Numbered from the stretch's first letter, positions 7,237-15,876 are shown. The stretch: DNA of 30,883 bases from JAGVSV01 sp040766135 (GCA_040766135.1 JAXGRA010000020.1:1-30883); one strand, 5' to 3'. Numbers and translations: made by a program. Notes: generated from the sequence alone by a model not told the origin.

Positions 7237-10200
7237 TCGGTGGTTGCCCCGGGCGCAAAGTCCGGTCGGGGGCCGAAGTAGCCCGTCATCTCGGCATCGC
7301 TTAGCTTAAACCAGGCTTTGACTTGATCATAGCAATAGGTGGGACGCTTGCGCATGGTATCGCGCATGCGCTCCACACGAGTATCCCAATAGCGCAGGCA
7401 GCCGTCCACGGTAGTGGGCTGCTCGCTGGAGATGCTTTTCAGGTTCAGCGGCGCCCAACGGTCAAAGTGCATCATCATCTCGGGGGCTAAAAGGTCATAG
7501 CACTCCTGCAACTGCTGCAGCATCACATCGGTCGTTAGCTGCTGGAAAATCTCGCCAAAGCGGGTGAGAAATCTATGCTGCATGTCCTTGTTTTCTAATA
7601 TCTTGCGGATGAGCGTGTTGTCAATGGCATTGTTAATGCCCGTGCCCTTGGGGTGGAGGACATTGCCGATGCCGTTGAAGGATGATTTGAACAGGCCGTA
7701 GTCCATATCAAACAGTATCCAGCGCCATTTGCCGCCCGGCACCTTGTAATAGCGGATGTTGCCGGTATCGGAGTTGGCAAAAAACGCTTCAAAGATCATG
7801 TAGTCGAAGTAGTTATCGATATCGATATTGTCTTCCAGATATTGCATATCCTCCGGGTTGGTACCCGGCGACATTTTCTTTGCTTTTTCCAGCAGCGCTT
7901 TATATTCCGCGTTGCTGCCGTAGTAGGCCTTGCTGTTTGCCTCCAAGATGGTGATGGAATCGGCTTCCTCCAAGGTCATCCCCTCATGCTGGGCTACAAA
8001 GTAGCGGCTGACGCGCTCGCGCAGGTTGTAGTGCCCCCAGTATTGTCCGTTCAGGTATACGATTACCGGGCGCCAGGCCTGGTGCACCACCGTAGTATCG
8101 GCAATCTTGTCCACCAGGCGGCTCTGTATGCCATCGGCCATGCGCGTCCAAACGCAGTCGTTGCCGCTTACGCGCAGCACAAAGGATTTGTACTCCTCAA
8201 ACGGCCGGTCTTCAAACAAGGCGGCGCGGAAGTATTTATCACCGTACCTGGCGCGTGCGGTCACTTTGAAGGATTTCTGCGGCATATCCAGCGAGTACTG
8301 CCCGATCAGGCCGAAGGTTACGCCCTGGCTGAAATATGTGTGCGAGCCATCGATGGAAAACATTTCGGCATATCCGGGGCGCTGTATTTTGCCGTGTGTG
8401 CGATAGGTTGGCGTGGGGTTTTTAAAAGGAATATACTTGTATTGGTTTAAGTCTATGCCCTCGCCTGTTGCGTACATGCCTGTTTTGGGGTTCCATAGCT
8501 CGTCCGGGTCGGCGGTCAGGCACACCACGGGCATGGTGTAATAGGTTTTCATGACATAGGTAGCCGTAACGGGCTCGGAAGGCTGCAAACCGGGCAAAAA
8601 GGCACGCGCACGCACCACGCAAGTACTGTTCACAGGGATAGGCCCCTGATAGGCGTGCCCGGTGGTCAGCGTGGGGATGGAACCATCCAGCGTATAGCGC
8701 ACCTGTGCGCCCTCTTGGGCTGTCAACGTCAATACAAAGTCCTGCTGGTACAGCCCGCCGGGCATGGACATCTCCGGGCGCGCGGCAAAGCCTGCAAAGC
8801 CCTGTGCGTTGGGGGTGCCGGGCGTAGGCACGTCATAATAAAAAAAACCGTCCTGCCCGGCGGTGCGGCCATACGATATGTTGGTGGGTATTTCAGGCAA
8901 TATGATGCGGTCCAACACCCGGCCATCCGGGTCGGACAGCGTCATCACCTCGCCTCCTGCGCGCTTCAATGCAAAGGATGCATGCAATTGTGCGGCGTTG
9001 CTGCCAGGCTCCTTGCTCTTATCCAGCAGGATAATCTTGCTTTCGCCAGGCCAGATGGATACGCCCTGCGGGAAGCGCCATTTGCGCGGCCAGTTGATGT
9101 TGTCCGACAGCCCCCAGCCGGACATATCATGCACCTGGTCGGAGGTATTGGTCAGCTCCACCCAGTCCGACGGTGGCTGCCCGGAAATGGCCTGAATGGA
9201 GTCATTGCTGCTCATCAGCTCAGTGATAATTACCCCGGTGGGGTTTTGCGCGCGCAGATATTTTTCAGCCAGCGCCTGGCCCAGCTCGCTGTTTTCAGCG
9301 CCTGGGGTGGCCACGGTATACACCTGCCATTGGTCGGTGCCCGGTATGCGGCCATAGCTGTGATCGGCGGGCAATGTTTCATAGGTTACGCGGTCCAGCA
9401 GCTGGCCCACGCGGTTGGTTAAAATAACCGTTTCACCCTCAGCTGCTAAAGAAAAATTGGTGTGCGGGTATCCGCCGGGATTGGGGCGATCTTTGCCGCT
9501 GGCAAATACCAAGTAGTATCCGCCCGGGCCGATATAGGCATCCTCAGGGAAAGGCCATTTGCTGGGACGTTGGGGATTGTCGCTCAGGAACAGGCCGGAC
9601 AGGGGAATCATCTTGTCGCTGCGGTTGTGCAGTTCAATCCAGTCGCTTAATTCGCCGTCCTCGTCGCGCAGGCCGGAACGCGCTGCGGCCATCAGCTCGT
9701 TGATGACCAGCGCGCCCTGCTCCACAGCATAGCTGGCCATGTACGCTTCGTGCCCTTCCTGCGTGTTGGGATAGCCGGGGGTGTAGGCTTCGGTGATGGC
9801 ATATTCATTGCCCGGCATCAGCGCATACACCTCATCCATGTTAAGGGTAGGCACCTGTAGAGATGTAATAACGCGACCGGCGGTATCAAACAGATACACC
9901 GCACTGCGGGTAGAGGATAGCTTGAATTTAGCATGCAGTGGCTGCCCCAGCTGGTTTCTGTTGGTGCCATCGCAGAAAATAACCAACCGCTCACCAGGCT
10001 GAAGGATGATGGCTGGGAAAATAAATTTGACCTTGTCCGGGCGGTTGGACATAGAAACACCATCCAGGTTCAAGGCGTGGTCGGCGCTGTTGTATATTTC
10101 CACCCAGTCGGGGAAACGGCCGTTTTCGTCCGGAAGCGCTGAGGTATTGGCGCTCATTACCTCAGAAATAACCAGCCCGGCATAGCTCTCAATGGGCGTG

Positions 10201-10346
10201 CCGTCGGCCGCCACGTTAAGGGCACGGCGCATGGGTTCCTTGGGGCCGATGATGATCAGCACCGCGACCAGCAGCGCACAGAAAACCAGCAGGCCTAAGC
10301 CTTTGCCTGTCTTACGGGTTTTGCGGGGATTACGTGGGGGTTGCAT
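7233..10346 (-). CDS. Membrane-anchored lamin-tail / CotH kinase protein
   Basis: Large protein of 1037 residues. A basic N-terminus (RNPRKTRKTGKG) and one transmembrane segment (~18-34) would anchor it with the rest outside. Three lamin-tail domains follow, each starting with a similar strand: VISEVMSANTS (~59), VINELMAA (~213) and IITELMSSNDS (~373), with the matching DWVEI/DWIEL/DWVEL motifs. Next is a chitobiase/hexosaminidase C-terminal-like beta domain (VRYTLDGSIPTLTTG, ~550) and then a CotH-type kinase domain to the C-terminus (GHYNLRERVSRYFVAQ; RWILFDMDYGLF). CotH proteins are atypical protein kinases first known from Bacillus spore coat; here the context is extracellular, not clearly spore-related. 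It lies 23 bp behind the Smr gene, probably co-transcribed. Confidence 0.88.
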   Translation of the reverse strand: MQPPRNPRKTRKTGKGLGLLVFCALLVAVLIIIGPKEPMRRALNVAADGTPIESYAGLVISEVMSANTSALPDENGRFPDWVEIYNSADHALNLDGVSMSNRPDKVKFIFPAIILQPGERLVIFCDGTNRNQLGQPLHAKFKLSSTRSAVYLFDTAGRVITSLQVPTLNMDEVYALMPGNEYAITEAYTPGYPNTQEGHEAYMASYAVEQGALVINELMAAARSGLRDEDGELSDWIELHNRSDKMIPLSGLFLSDNPQRPSKWPFPEDAYIGPGGYYLVFASGKDRPNPGGYPHTNFSLAAEGETVILTNRVGQLLDRVTYETLPADHSYGRIPGTDQWQVYTVATPGAENSELGQALAEKYLRAQNPTGVIITELMSSNDSIQAISGQPPSDWVELTNTSDQVHDMSGWGLSDNINWPRKWRFPQGVSIWPGESKIILLDKSKEPGSNAAQLHASFALKRAGGEVMTLSDPDGRVLDRIILPEIPTNISYGRTAGQDGFFYYDVPTPGTPNAQGFAGFAARPEMSMPGGLYQQDFVLTLTAQEGAQVRYTLDGSIPTLTTGHAYQGPIPVNSTCVVRARAFLPGLQPSEPVTATYVMKTYYTMPVVCLTADPDELWNPKTGMYATGEGIDLNQYKYIPFKNPTPTYRTHGKIQRPGYAEMFSIDGSHTYFSQGVTFGLIGQYSLDMPQKSFKVTARARYGDKYFRAALFEDRPFEEYKSFVLRVSGNDCVWTRMADGIQSRLVDKIADTTVVHQAWRPVIVYLNGQYWGHYNLRERVSRYFVAQHEGMTLEEADSITILEANSKAYYGSNAEYKALLEKAKKMSPGTNPEDMQYLEDNIDIDNYFDYMIFEAFFANSDTGNIRYYKVPGGKWRWILFDMDYGLFKSSFNGIGNVLHPKGTGINNAIDNTLIRKILENKDMQHRFLTRFGEIFQQLTTDVMLQQLQECYDLLAPEMMMHFDRWAPLNLKSISSEQPTTVDGCLRYWDTRVERMRDTMRKRPTYCYDQVKAWFKLSDAEMTGYFGPRPDFAPGATTD

Positions 10347-10369
10347 ATATCCTGTAAACTCCTACTTGA

Positions 10370-10600
10370 TCAATATTCGCGCAGCACCAATACGGTCTGG
10401 CCGGGATTGCGCCCGCGCTCCAAGCGGATCACGCGGGGGTGATGAGCAAACTCCTCATAAATCATATCGCGCAGGGCTGTGCCGCCGATATAGCCGTGGA
10501 TGATCGTCAGCCGGTAATCCGCCGATGTGGCGCGTGTCAGCGCCGATTGCACTGCAATGCGCGCCTGAAACAGGTTCTTTCCGTGAAGATCCAGCTCCAT
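10370..10600 (-). CDS. Small Smr-domain protein
   Basis: Protein of 76 residues consisting of little more than an Smr domain (MutS2 C-terminal-related, a nucleic-acid endonuclease fold). The conserved LDLHG near the N-terminus and HGYIGGTALRDMI (the HGxGxGxLR-type motif, with Y and G substitutions) are visible. I prefer the ATG at 10600 because GGGAGGG lies about 6 nt upstream; another in-frame ATG at 10606 is too close to it. Stand-alone Smr proteins have been linked to RNA or branched-DNA cleavage; the role here is not known. It is transcribed from a promoter at 10623-10651, just outside the left end of the insertion sequence. Confidence 0.8.
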   Translation of the reverse strand: MELDLHGKNLFQARIAVQSALTRATSADYRLTIIHGYIGGTALRDMIYEEFAHHPRVIRLERGRNPGQTVLVLREY

Positions 10601-10622
10601 TCTCATCCCTCCCGACTGCTTT

Positions 10623-10651
10623 ATTATACGGGTAAGCACCCTTCACGGCAA
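10623..10651 (-). promoter_or_regulatory. Promoter for smr-cotH unit
   Basis: On the minus strand TTGCCG (10651-10646), 17-bp spacer, TATAAT (10628-10623). The outer repeat of the insertion sequence begins about 10 bp upstream of the -35 box, so the element has landed directly behind this promoter without destroying it. Confidence 0.65.
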
Positions 10652-10758
10652 GGCGCCGGCGTACCTTATATAAAATGAGCGCGAAGCGACAGTGGTGCCT
10701 CAAATAAGAATGAGCGCGAAAAGAGTAGTATGCTGATTGAATGAAAGGGAAAGTATCA

Positions 10759-12012
10759 ATGGCGACAAGAATTGAGGTCACCAAGCAACTAAAGGGATCG
10801 TATCAACGAGGCAGCAAAAAGGAGAAAGGCAGCATCCTAGATACTTTCTGCCAGAGTACAAACTTAGGCAGGTCGACAGCCAGGCGGTATCTCACCTCGC
10901 CTACACTGGGCAACAAGCATGTGCCGCGCATGGATCGCAGACGAAACCGAGCAACCAAATATAGTCCAGCAGCCAAGGAGAAACTGGTCTGGTTGTGGCG
11001 CGTCATGTATCAGCCCTGTGGGAAGTATCTGGTAGCCGATTTGCCGCAATGGATTGCTTCGCTGGAGGCACATGGAGAACTGGTGTTAAACGAACATGGA
11101 TGGTCTGAGGAGGTGAAGCAGGAATTACTCCAAATGAGTGCGGCGACCGTAGACCGCTACCTGAAAGAAGAGCGTGAACGTTTACGTTTGAAAGGAATCA
11201 GTACCAGCAAGCCGGGTGTTCTGCTCAGGAACAGCATCCAGATTCGCAAGGCTGGAGATGAGATGCCGCCTGAACCGGGGTTCTTTGAGGCAGATACAGT
11301 GGCGCACTGTGGGCCCACGCTGAAAGGAGAGTTTGCCCGATCTCTGGTCATGACAGATGTAATCGTTGGTTGGGTTCATCTGGAAGTGCTGCGTAACAAC
11401 GCACATGTCCATATCCGCAATGGTTTGGATGCGGCAATAGACGCTATCCCTTACCAGGTGGAGGGGTTGGACTGCGATAACGGAAGCGAACTGATTAACT
11501 ACGATGTGCTCAACTGGGCGGCAGGGAAAAACATTTTCTTCACCCGTGCCCGCCCCTACAGGAAAAATGATCAGGCGCATGTGGAGTCCAAGAACAATCA
11601 CATCGTGCGCCGATATGGTTTCTACTTCCGCTATGATACCCAAGAGGAACGCGAAACATTGGCGGAGTTGTGGCGGTTGGTCTGCCTGAAAACGAATTAC
11701 TTTACCGCCACCCGGAAGCCCATAGGCTGGAAAACGGATGCAGTCGGCAGGCGTAAGCGCATCTATGATGAACCAAAAACACCACTGGAGCGGTTGCTGG
11801 ATGCGCAGATACTATCTCCCCAACAGGCGCAGGAGCTTATCGCGCACAGAGATTCCATCAATCCCGCCGAACTGACACGCGATATTGTCCGCCTGCAATG
11901 CATCTTGTCAGACTTAGCCAAATCCAAGACCGATGATCTGGCGCTGGCAGCAGAACTCGCTAAAGAAAAACGACTGAACAAACAAATGGGTGGGATACGC
12001 ATTGTGCCATAA
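10759..12012 (+). CDS. DDE transposase, IS1202-like (ISNCY)
   Basis: Protein of 417 residues. The N-terminus carries a helix-turn-helix (GSILDTFCQSTNLGRSTARRYL). The catalytic core has the three acidic positions of an rve-type DDE integrase: FEADTVAHCG, GLDCDNGSELIN and KNDQAHVESKNNHIVRRYGF. The DTVAHCG, ARPYRKND and VESKN contexts match the transposases grouped with IS1202 in ISNCY. The reading frame is unbroken. The ATG at 10759 is preceded by AAAGGGAAAG; an in-frame ATG at 10741 is the alternative. It binds the repeated ends and moves the element. A 318-bp non-coding tail follows, holding a large palindrome and the right end. Confidence 0.9.
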   Translation: MATRIEVTKQLKGSYQRGSKKEKGSILDTFCQSTNLGRSTARRYLTSPTLGNKHVPRMDRRRNRATKYSPAAKEKLVWLWRVMYQPCGKYLVADLPQWIASLEAHGELVLNEHGWSEEVKQELLQMSAATVDRYLKEERERLRLKGISTSKPGVLLRNSIQIRKAGDEMPPEPGFFEADTVAHCGPTLKGEFARSLVMTDVIVGWVHLEVLRNNAHVHIRNGLDAAIDAIPYQVEGLDCDNGSELINYDVLNWAAGKNIFFTRARPYRKNDQAHVESKNNHIVRRYGFYFRYDTQEERETLAELWRLVCLKTNYFTATRKPIGWKTDAVGRRKRIYDEPKTPLERLLDAQILSPQQAQELIAHRDSINPAELTRDIVRLQCILSDLAKSKTDDLALAAELAKEKRLNKQMGGIRIVP

Positions 12013-12061
12013 CATATGCAGACACGGTCAGGAGGTGAAGGGAACGTTGTGTGCGTATGCC

Positions 12062-12198
12062 GGAAATTTCTTCTTTCCGGATGGACAGGGAGCCTCTGCC
12101 GCCATGCCGGTCAGCGTAAGGGTCAGCCCTATCGTAGGCTGCCCCGGCAGAGAGCCTATCATGGCGGCCTCTCCCTATCCATCCCCGAAGAATTTTCC
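12062..12198. repeat. Long imperfect palindrome inside the IS
   Basis: Arm 12062-12106 is complementary, with small gaps, to arm 12160-12198; the loop is 53 nt. Matching blocks are GGAAATTTCTTC with GGAAAATTCTTC, GGATGGACAGGGAG with GGATGGATAGGGAG, and GCCGCCATG in both (second copies read on the minus strand). A competing pairing exists: CTCTGCCG (12094-12101) with CGGCAGAG (12145-12152). It lies between the transposase stop and the right end. It is not a standard terminator, as no U-tract follows. Confidence 0.75.
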
Positions 12199-12330
12199 TG
12201 CGCTCCCTACCTCACTTTCGCGCTCATTTTATGTGAGGCATCGTTACAACTTTCGCGCTCATATTGACTTGAGGCACCGCGGGCGCAGGCAATCTCTGCG
12301 CAGGGCTGTAAGGCTGGAGGCACTAAATTG

Positions 12331-13161
12331 TTACATTCTATTCAAAATCAAATCCAAATAATCAGATGCAATGTCCAGCTGCGTATGCATGTACAGCATG
12401 CGCGTGCCCACTGCGTCCTCAATCTCATTAAACACAAGCTGCCCTTGATGGAACAGGAAATCCACGCCCACCAGCCCAAAGCTGAACAGCTCCTGCACCG
12501 CACGCACATGCCGAAGCAGCATGTCATCCATCTCATAGGGGCGCGATCCGCCGCCTAAGCCCACATTGCTACGGAAATCCTGCTCGGAATAGCGCAGCAT
12601 CGTGCCCACAATGGTATCGCCCAGCAAGTATACGCGCACATCCTTTCCCGGTGTGTCGCACAACGGCTGCACCACCGCGCTGTCGGGGGCCAGTGCGGTT
12701 AGCGCCTGATGGAAGGACGCATCATCCTGGGCCAGATACACCTGCCGCCCGCCGCAGGCGTGCGAGGCTTTGACCACCACGGGATAGCGGAAGGGTGAGC
12801 TTTGCGTGCCCGGCAGTACAAAGGCCGTGTCCATCATGGGCACAAGGCCTGCCAGCAGTTGGTGCGTGCGGCGCTTGTCGTTGCAGATGCCTGACACCCG
12901 CGCGTTGTTGTACACGGGGATGCCCATGGCTTCGGCATGCTCGGACAGCTGCTGGTACTGCGCGCGCATCACGATAAAATCGGGCATTGTGCCCTCCTGA
13001 TCATGCAGGAACAGCCGCCCGGCCGCCACCCCCATGCACACATCGCAGGTGTGAATGACCCGCAGCTTAACCTGCCGCCGGTCTGCGGCCTGCAGCCAGC
13101 GGTCGATAAAAAACTGATTGCGCGTGATATTATCCGGTTCATAAACAAGCCATCCGGTCAT
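12331..13161 (-). CDS. ATP-grasp ligase, RimK-like (second of pair)
   Basis: Protein of 276 residues with an ATP-grasp fold resembling RimK-type ligases, which join a carboxylate to an amine via an acyl-phosphate. Visible: the central ATP-binding strand YPVVVKASHACGG (~127-139), QPLCDTPGKDVRVYLLG, FRSNVGLGGG and a C-terminal GVDFLFHQGQLVFNEIED. The last motif departs from the usual metal-binding ExN (compare EVNSN in the neighbour), so metal coordination may differ. No signal peptide or membrane segment. Its ATG overlaps the stop of the upstream ATP-grasp gene (ATGA, 13161-13158), implying translational coupling. The insertion sequence ends 52 bp beyond the stop. The substrate is unknown. Confidence 0.82.
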   Translation of the reverse strand: MTGWLVYEPDNITRNQFFIDRWLQAADRRQVKLRVIHTCDVCMGVAAGRLFLHDQEGTMPDFIVMRAQYQQLSEHAEAMGIPVYNNARVSGICNDKRRTHQLLAGLVPMMDTAFVLPGTQSSPFRYPVVVKASHACGGRQVYLAQDDASFHQALTALAPDSAVVQPLCDTPGKDVRVYLLGDTIVGTMLRYSEQDFRSNVGLGGGSRPYEMDDMLLRHVRAVQELFSFGLVGVDFLFHQGQLVFNEIEDAVGTRMLYMHTQLDIASDYLDLILNRM

Positions 13162-14012
13162 AGCGCTGCCTTTCTGACCATGCGAAGGATATGGTCGGCC
13201 GGGTTAACGCCGGTAATCTCCTGCAGGGCTTTGAAGTGCGCGTTGGAATTGACCTCGCACACCAATGGCCCGTCTTTGGACAGCAGCAAGTCCACCCCGC
13301 CAAAGTCCAGGCCCAGCGCATGGCAGGCGCGTAATGCCAGCGACTGCTGCTGGGCGGTCAGCGTATGCGGTACGGCGCTGCCCCCGCCTGCTACGTTGGA
13401 ACGAAAATTGCCCGCAGGGCCGCTGCGCTTGATCGCTGCAATGGCTACGCCGTCCACCACATACACGCGGATGTCCTGACCGTGGGCCTCGCTGACAAAA
13501 CGCTGAAACAGCGCCGGTTTTGCGCCGATGCGCGCAAGGATATCCTGTGCCTCCGCTATCGTATGCGCCAGATACACCTGCTCCCCAAAGGAGCCGCAGC
13601 CTTCCTTTATTACCATGGGCAGTCCTAAGCGTTGGGCTGCATGCTCTACAAACGAAAAGTCCGTGTACCCTACGTCAGGGAAGGTCATCGGGCACAGCAG
13701 CGTTTCGGGCATGGGGATGTTGTGCGGCAGCAGGCGCAGGTAGGTCAGCGTCTTGTCATCGCAGTCCGCAATGGCTTGCGCGCTGTTGTACAGGCGCAGG
13801 CCTTGCATCTCCAGCAACTGCGCCAGCCGGATATCCTTATCCCAGAAAATGGCGTGCCTGGGCAGGCTATCCGGCATATCAGCCAGCAACTGTGCGTTGG
13901 TATAGTGCACAAGGCGGACACGTTGCTGCACGGCTGCAGCCATCAGTGCATGTGTCAAGTGCGTAAACGAGGTGCCCGTTAAATAGGCGTTGGTAATCAG
14001 CAGTGCATCCAT
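13158..14012 (-). CDS. ATP-grasp ligase, RimK-like (first of pair)
   Basis: Protein of 284 residues related to, but clearly diverged from, the downstream ATP-grasp protein. Seen: LPMVIKEGCGSFGEQVYLA (ATP-binding strands), DIRVYVVDGVAIAAIKR, the GNFRSNVAGGG loop typical of RimK-like enzymes, and GVDLLLSKDGPLVCEVNSN with the canonical metal-binding E and N. The N-terminal ~95 residues form the expected pre-ATP-grasp domain, starting LLITNAYLTG. I take the ATG at 14012, 7 nt behind GGAGG; ATGs at 14018 and 14042 are less well placed. It is transcribed divergently from the ABC exporter genes, 115 bp away. The reaction is probably an amino-acid or peptide ligation; the substrate cannot be read. 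Confidence 0.85.
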   Translation of the reverse strand: MDALLITNAYLTGTSFTHLTHALMAAAVQQRVRLVHYTNAQLLADMPDSLPRHAIFWDKDIRLAQLLEMQGLRLYNSAQAIADCDDKTLTYLRLLPHNIPMPETLLCPMTFPDVGYTDFSFVEHAAQRLGLPMVIKEGCGSFGEQVYLAHTIAEAQDILARIGAKPALFQRFVSEAHGQDIRVYVVDGVAIAAIKRSGPAGNFRSNVAGGGSAVPHTLTAQQQSLALRACHALGLDFGGVDLLLSKDGPLVCEVNSNAHFKALQEITGVNPADHILRMVRKAAL

Positions 14013-14071
14013 CGGCATTCCTCCATGGGCAAATAATAGCACCGGAACCTAAAAAAAGACAGCATTAACGG

Positions 14072-14100
14072 TTGACGAACCTGTATTGGGGGCCTACAAT
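14072..14100 (+). promoter_or_regulatory. Promoter for ABC exporter operon
   Basis: TTGACG (14072-14077), 17-bp spacer, TACAAT (14095-14100). The expected start near 14107 rules out an in-frame ATG at 14086 and supports the ATG at 14128 behind AAGGAG (14115-14120). Confidence 0.75.
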
Positions 14101-14127
14101 ATCCATACCAATGACAAGGAGCCTTGC

Positions 14128-15876
14128 ATGCACATTATTAGACGGGTCCTCAGACTGACCCTACCATACAAAAAGCGCGTGCTGTTGGCTTTGCTGCTGC
14201 ATGTGCTGGTGATTGGTTCGCGCCTGATAACGCCTCTTGTCACGCGCACGGTGGTCAATGATGTCATCGTGGGTGGACAATATCACCTGATTCTTGGCCT
14301 GTGTCTGATAATCGTAGGGCTGGCTTTGGCGCGGGGGACATTTGGTTACCTGCGTGTATTGACCATGGAGCGCGTATCGCAAAGCGTTGCGTATGATTTG
14401 CGCACCGGCCTGTACAACCATCTGCAACGCATGCCCTGGGAATTTTATGATAAAAACCGCGTGGGGGAAATCATGTCCCGTATGACCGGCGACCTGGAAG
14501 GCCTGCGTGATTTCCTGGGCAATGGCATCATTACCACGTGGGATAACTTCATCAGTTTTGTTGGTGCGCTGGTTTTTATGATGTTCATGTCCTGGCAGGT
14601 TACGCTGGCTGTTTTGCTGGTGCTGCCTGTGCTGTCCTGGACGGCGTTCCGTTTTAACAGTAAAATCCGCCCCATCTTCCGCCAGATACGCGAGCAGGAA
14701 GCCGTGCTCAACACCCGCACGCAGGAAAATATTGCCGGCATCCACGTGGTTAAGGCTTTTGTACGGGAAGCACATGAGGAGGAACTGTTTCAAAAGGACA
14801 ACCGTGAGCTGCTCCAACTGCATCTGAAGGCCAGTTTTACCTGGGCGGACTATGTGCCCATGATGCAGGTGATGGGCGAGCTGGGTACGCCTATCGTGCT
14901 GCTGGTAGGCTCTTACCTGACCGCGCGCGGAATGATGGACTTGGGCACGCTGGTGGGCGTTACAGGCTATATCTGGATGCTGACCAACCCTATGCGCATG
15001 CTGTCCAATATCATCAACATGCTAACCCGCACGGTGACCAGCGGCGAAAAACTGTTCTATTATATGGACTTGGGGCCCAGCATCCGCGAGGATGAGGATG
15101 CCCAGACGCCTGAAGCGTTCCGCGGGCATGTGGTGTTTGACAATGTGTCATTCTCGTACGGGTCCAAGAAGGTGCTGACCGATATTTCTTTTGAGGCACT
15201 GCCCGGTCAGACCATTGCGGTCATGGGTGCTACCGGAACCGGTAAAAGCACGCTGGTCAACCTGCTGGGGCGCTATTATGATATCCAGAAGGGAAGAATT
15301 ATCATCGATGGTGTGGATGTCAAGCGCCATCAGCTGAAGCCCTTGCGCCGGCAGATTGCCTATGTGCCGCAGGAAACCTTCCTGTTTTCCGATACGCTGG
15401 AGGACAATATCCGCTTTGGCCGCCCGGATGCAGACATGTCGCGCACAAAGCAATCCGCGTATGTCGCGTGCGCCGATGAATTTATCGATCACATGCCTCA
15501 TGGCTACGATACCGTGGTGGGCGAGCGCGGGGTAGGCCTGTCCGGCGGGCAAAAGCAGCGCACCGCCATTGCGCGTGCTGTACTGACCGAACCCAAAATA
15601 CTGGTGATGGACGATTCTACCAGCGCTGTGGACATGGAAACTGAGCACGAGATCCAGCAGCGCCTGAAGGAAGTGCTCGAAAATCGCACCACATTTATCA
15701 TTGCGCACCGTATTTCATCGGTCAAATCGGCTGATCAGATTCTGGTGCTCAAGGATGGGGTCATTGCCGAGCGCGGCAACCACGCCCAACTGATGGAGCT
15801 GGGCGGCATCTATCACGGCATGGTGATGGATCAAATGACTTCTGCTGTGGGGCCGGGAGGTGTAACAAATGGCTAA
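14128..15876 (+). CDS. ABC exporter subunit, degenerate Walker B
   Basis: Protein of 582 residues: six transmembrane helices (~1-310) fused to an ATPase domain. Walker A GATGTGKST (367-375), Q-loop YVPQETFLF, signature LSGGQ (471-475), Walker B ILVMDD (491-496) and IIAHR (H-loop). The residue after the Walker B aspartate is Asp496 rather than the catalytic Glu. This is the pattern of the degenerate-site partner in heterodimeric type IV exporters such as BmrC/YheI and TM287, which expel drugs or lipophilic compounds. The stop overlaps the start of the next exporter gene by 8 nt (15869-15876). The two proteins very probably form one heterodimer in the cytoplasmic membrane. The substrate is unknown; the divergent ATP-grasp pair is the obvious suspect for a product to export. 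Confidence 0.92.
   Translation: MHIIRRVLRLTLPYKKRVLLALLLHVLVIGSRLITPLVTRTVVNDVIVGGQYHLILGLCLIIVGLALARGTFGYLRVLTMERVSQSVAYDLRTGLYNHLQRMPWEFYDKNRVGEIMSRMTGDLEGLRDFLGNGIITTWDNFISFVGALVFMMFMSWQVTLAVLLVLPVLSWTAFRFNSKIRPIFRQIREQEAVLNTRTQENIAGIHVVKAFVREAHEEELFQKDNRELLQLHLKASFTWADYVPMMQVMGELGTPIVLLVGSYLTARGMMDLGTLVGVTGYIWMLTNPMRMLSNIINMLTRTVTSGEKLFYYMDLGPSIREDEDAQTPEAFRGHVVFDNVSFSYGSKKVLTDISFEALPGQTIAVMGATGTGKSTLVNLLGRYYDIQKGRIIIDGVDVKRHQLKPLRRQIAYVPQETFLFSDTLEDNIRFGRPDADMSRTKQSAYVACADEFIDHMPHGYDTVVGERGVGLSGGQKQRTAIARAVLTEPKILVMDDSTSAVDMETEHEIQQRLKEVLENRTTFIIAHRISSVKSADQILVLKDGVIAERGNHAQLMELGGIYHGMVMDQMTSAVGPGGVTNG

Larger units (their letters stand above)
10660..12278 (+). mobile_element. IS1202-like insertion sequence
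   Basis: About 1.6 kb element with one transposase gene. Terminal inverted repeats are built from two units per end: ATGAGCGCGAA at 10675-10685 and 10710-10720 on the left, and its complement at 12217-12227 and 12252-12262 on the right, each pair exactly 35 bp apart. The inner left and outer right units also share GGTGCCTCAA (10694-10703; 12278-12269 on the minus strand); the outermost left unit is degenerate. I saw no clear target duplication, so the exact ends are uncertain by some 35 bp on the left. It separates the Smr gene from the ATP-grasp genes. The copy looks intact and probably recent. Confidence 0.85.

Noticed and set aside
7233..10346. CotH protein as evidence that the locus makes spore coat
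   Set aside because: The lamin-tail domains and N-terminal membrane anchor point to an extracellular location, and no other recognised spore gene is in the window.
10625..12310. Target-site duplication flanking the insertion sequence
   Set aside because: I compared flanks for both short (5-6 bp) and long (~27 bp) duplications at the inner and outer possible ends. The best was GCCGG against GCGGG, which is not convincing.
12279..14127. Precursor peptide gene for the ATP-grasp pair
   Set aside because: The 115-bp divergent gap and the 52 bp between the second ligase and the insertion sequence contain no small frame with a ribosome site; only the regulatory sequences are seen.
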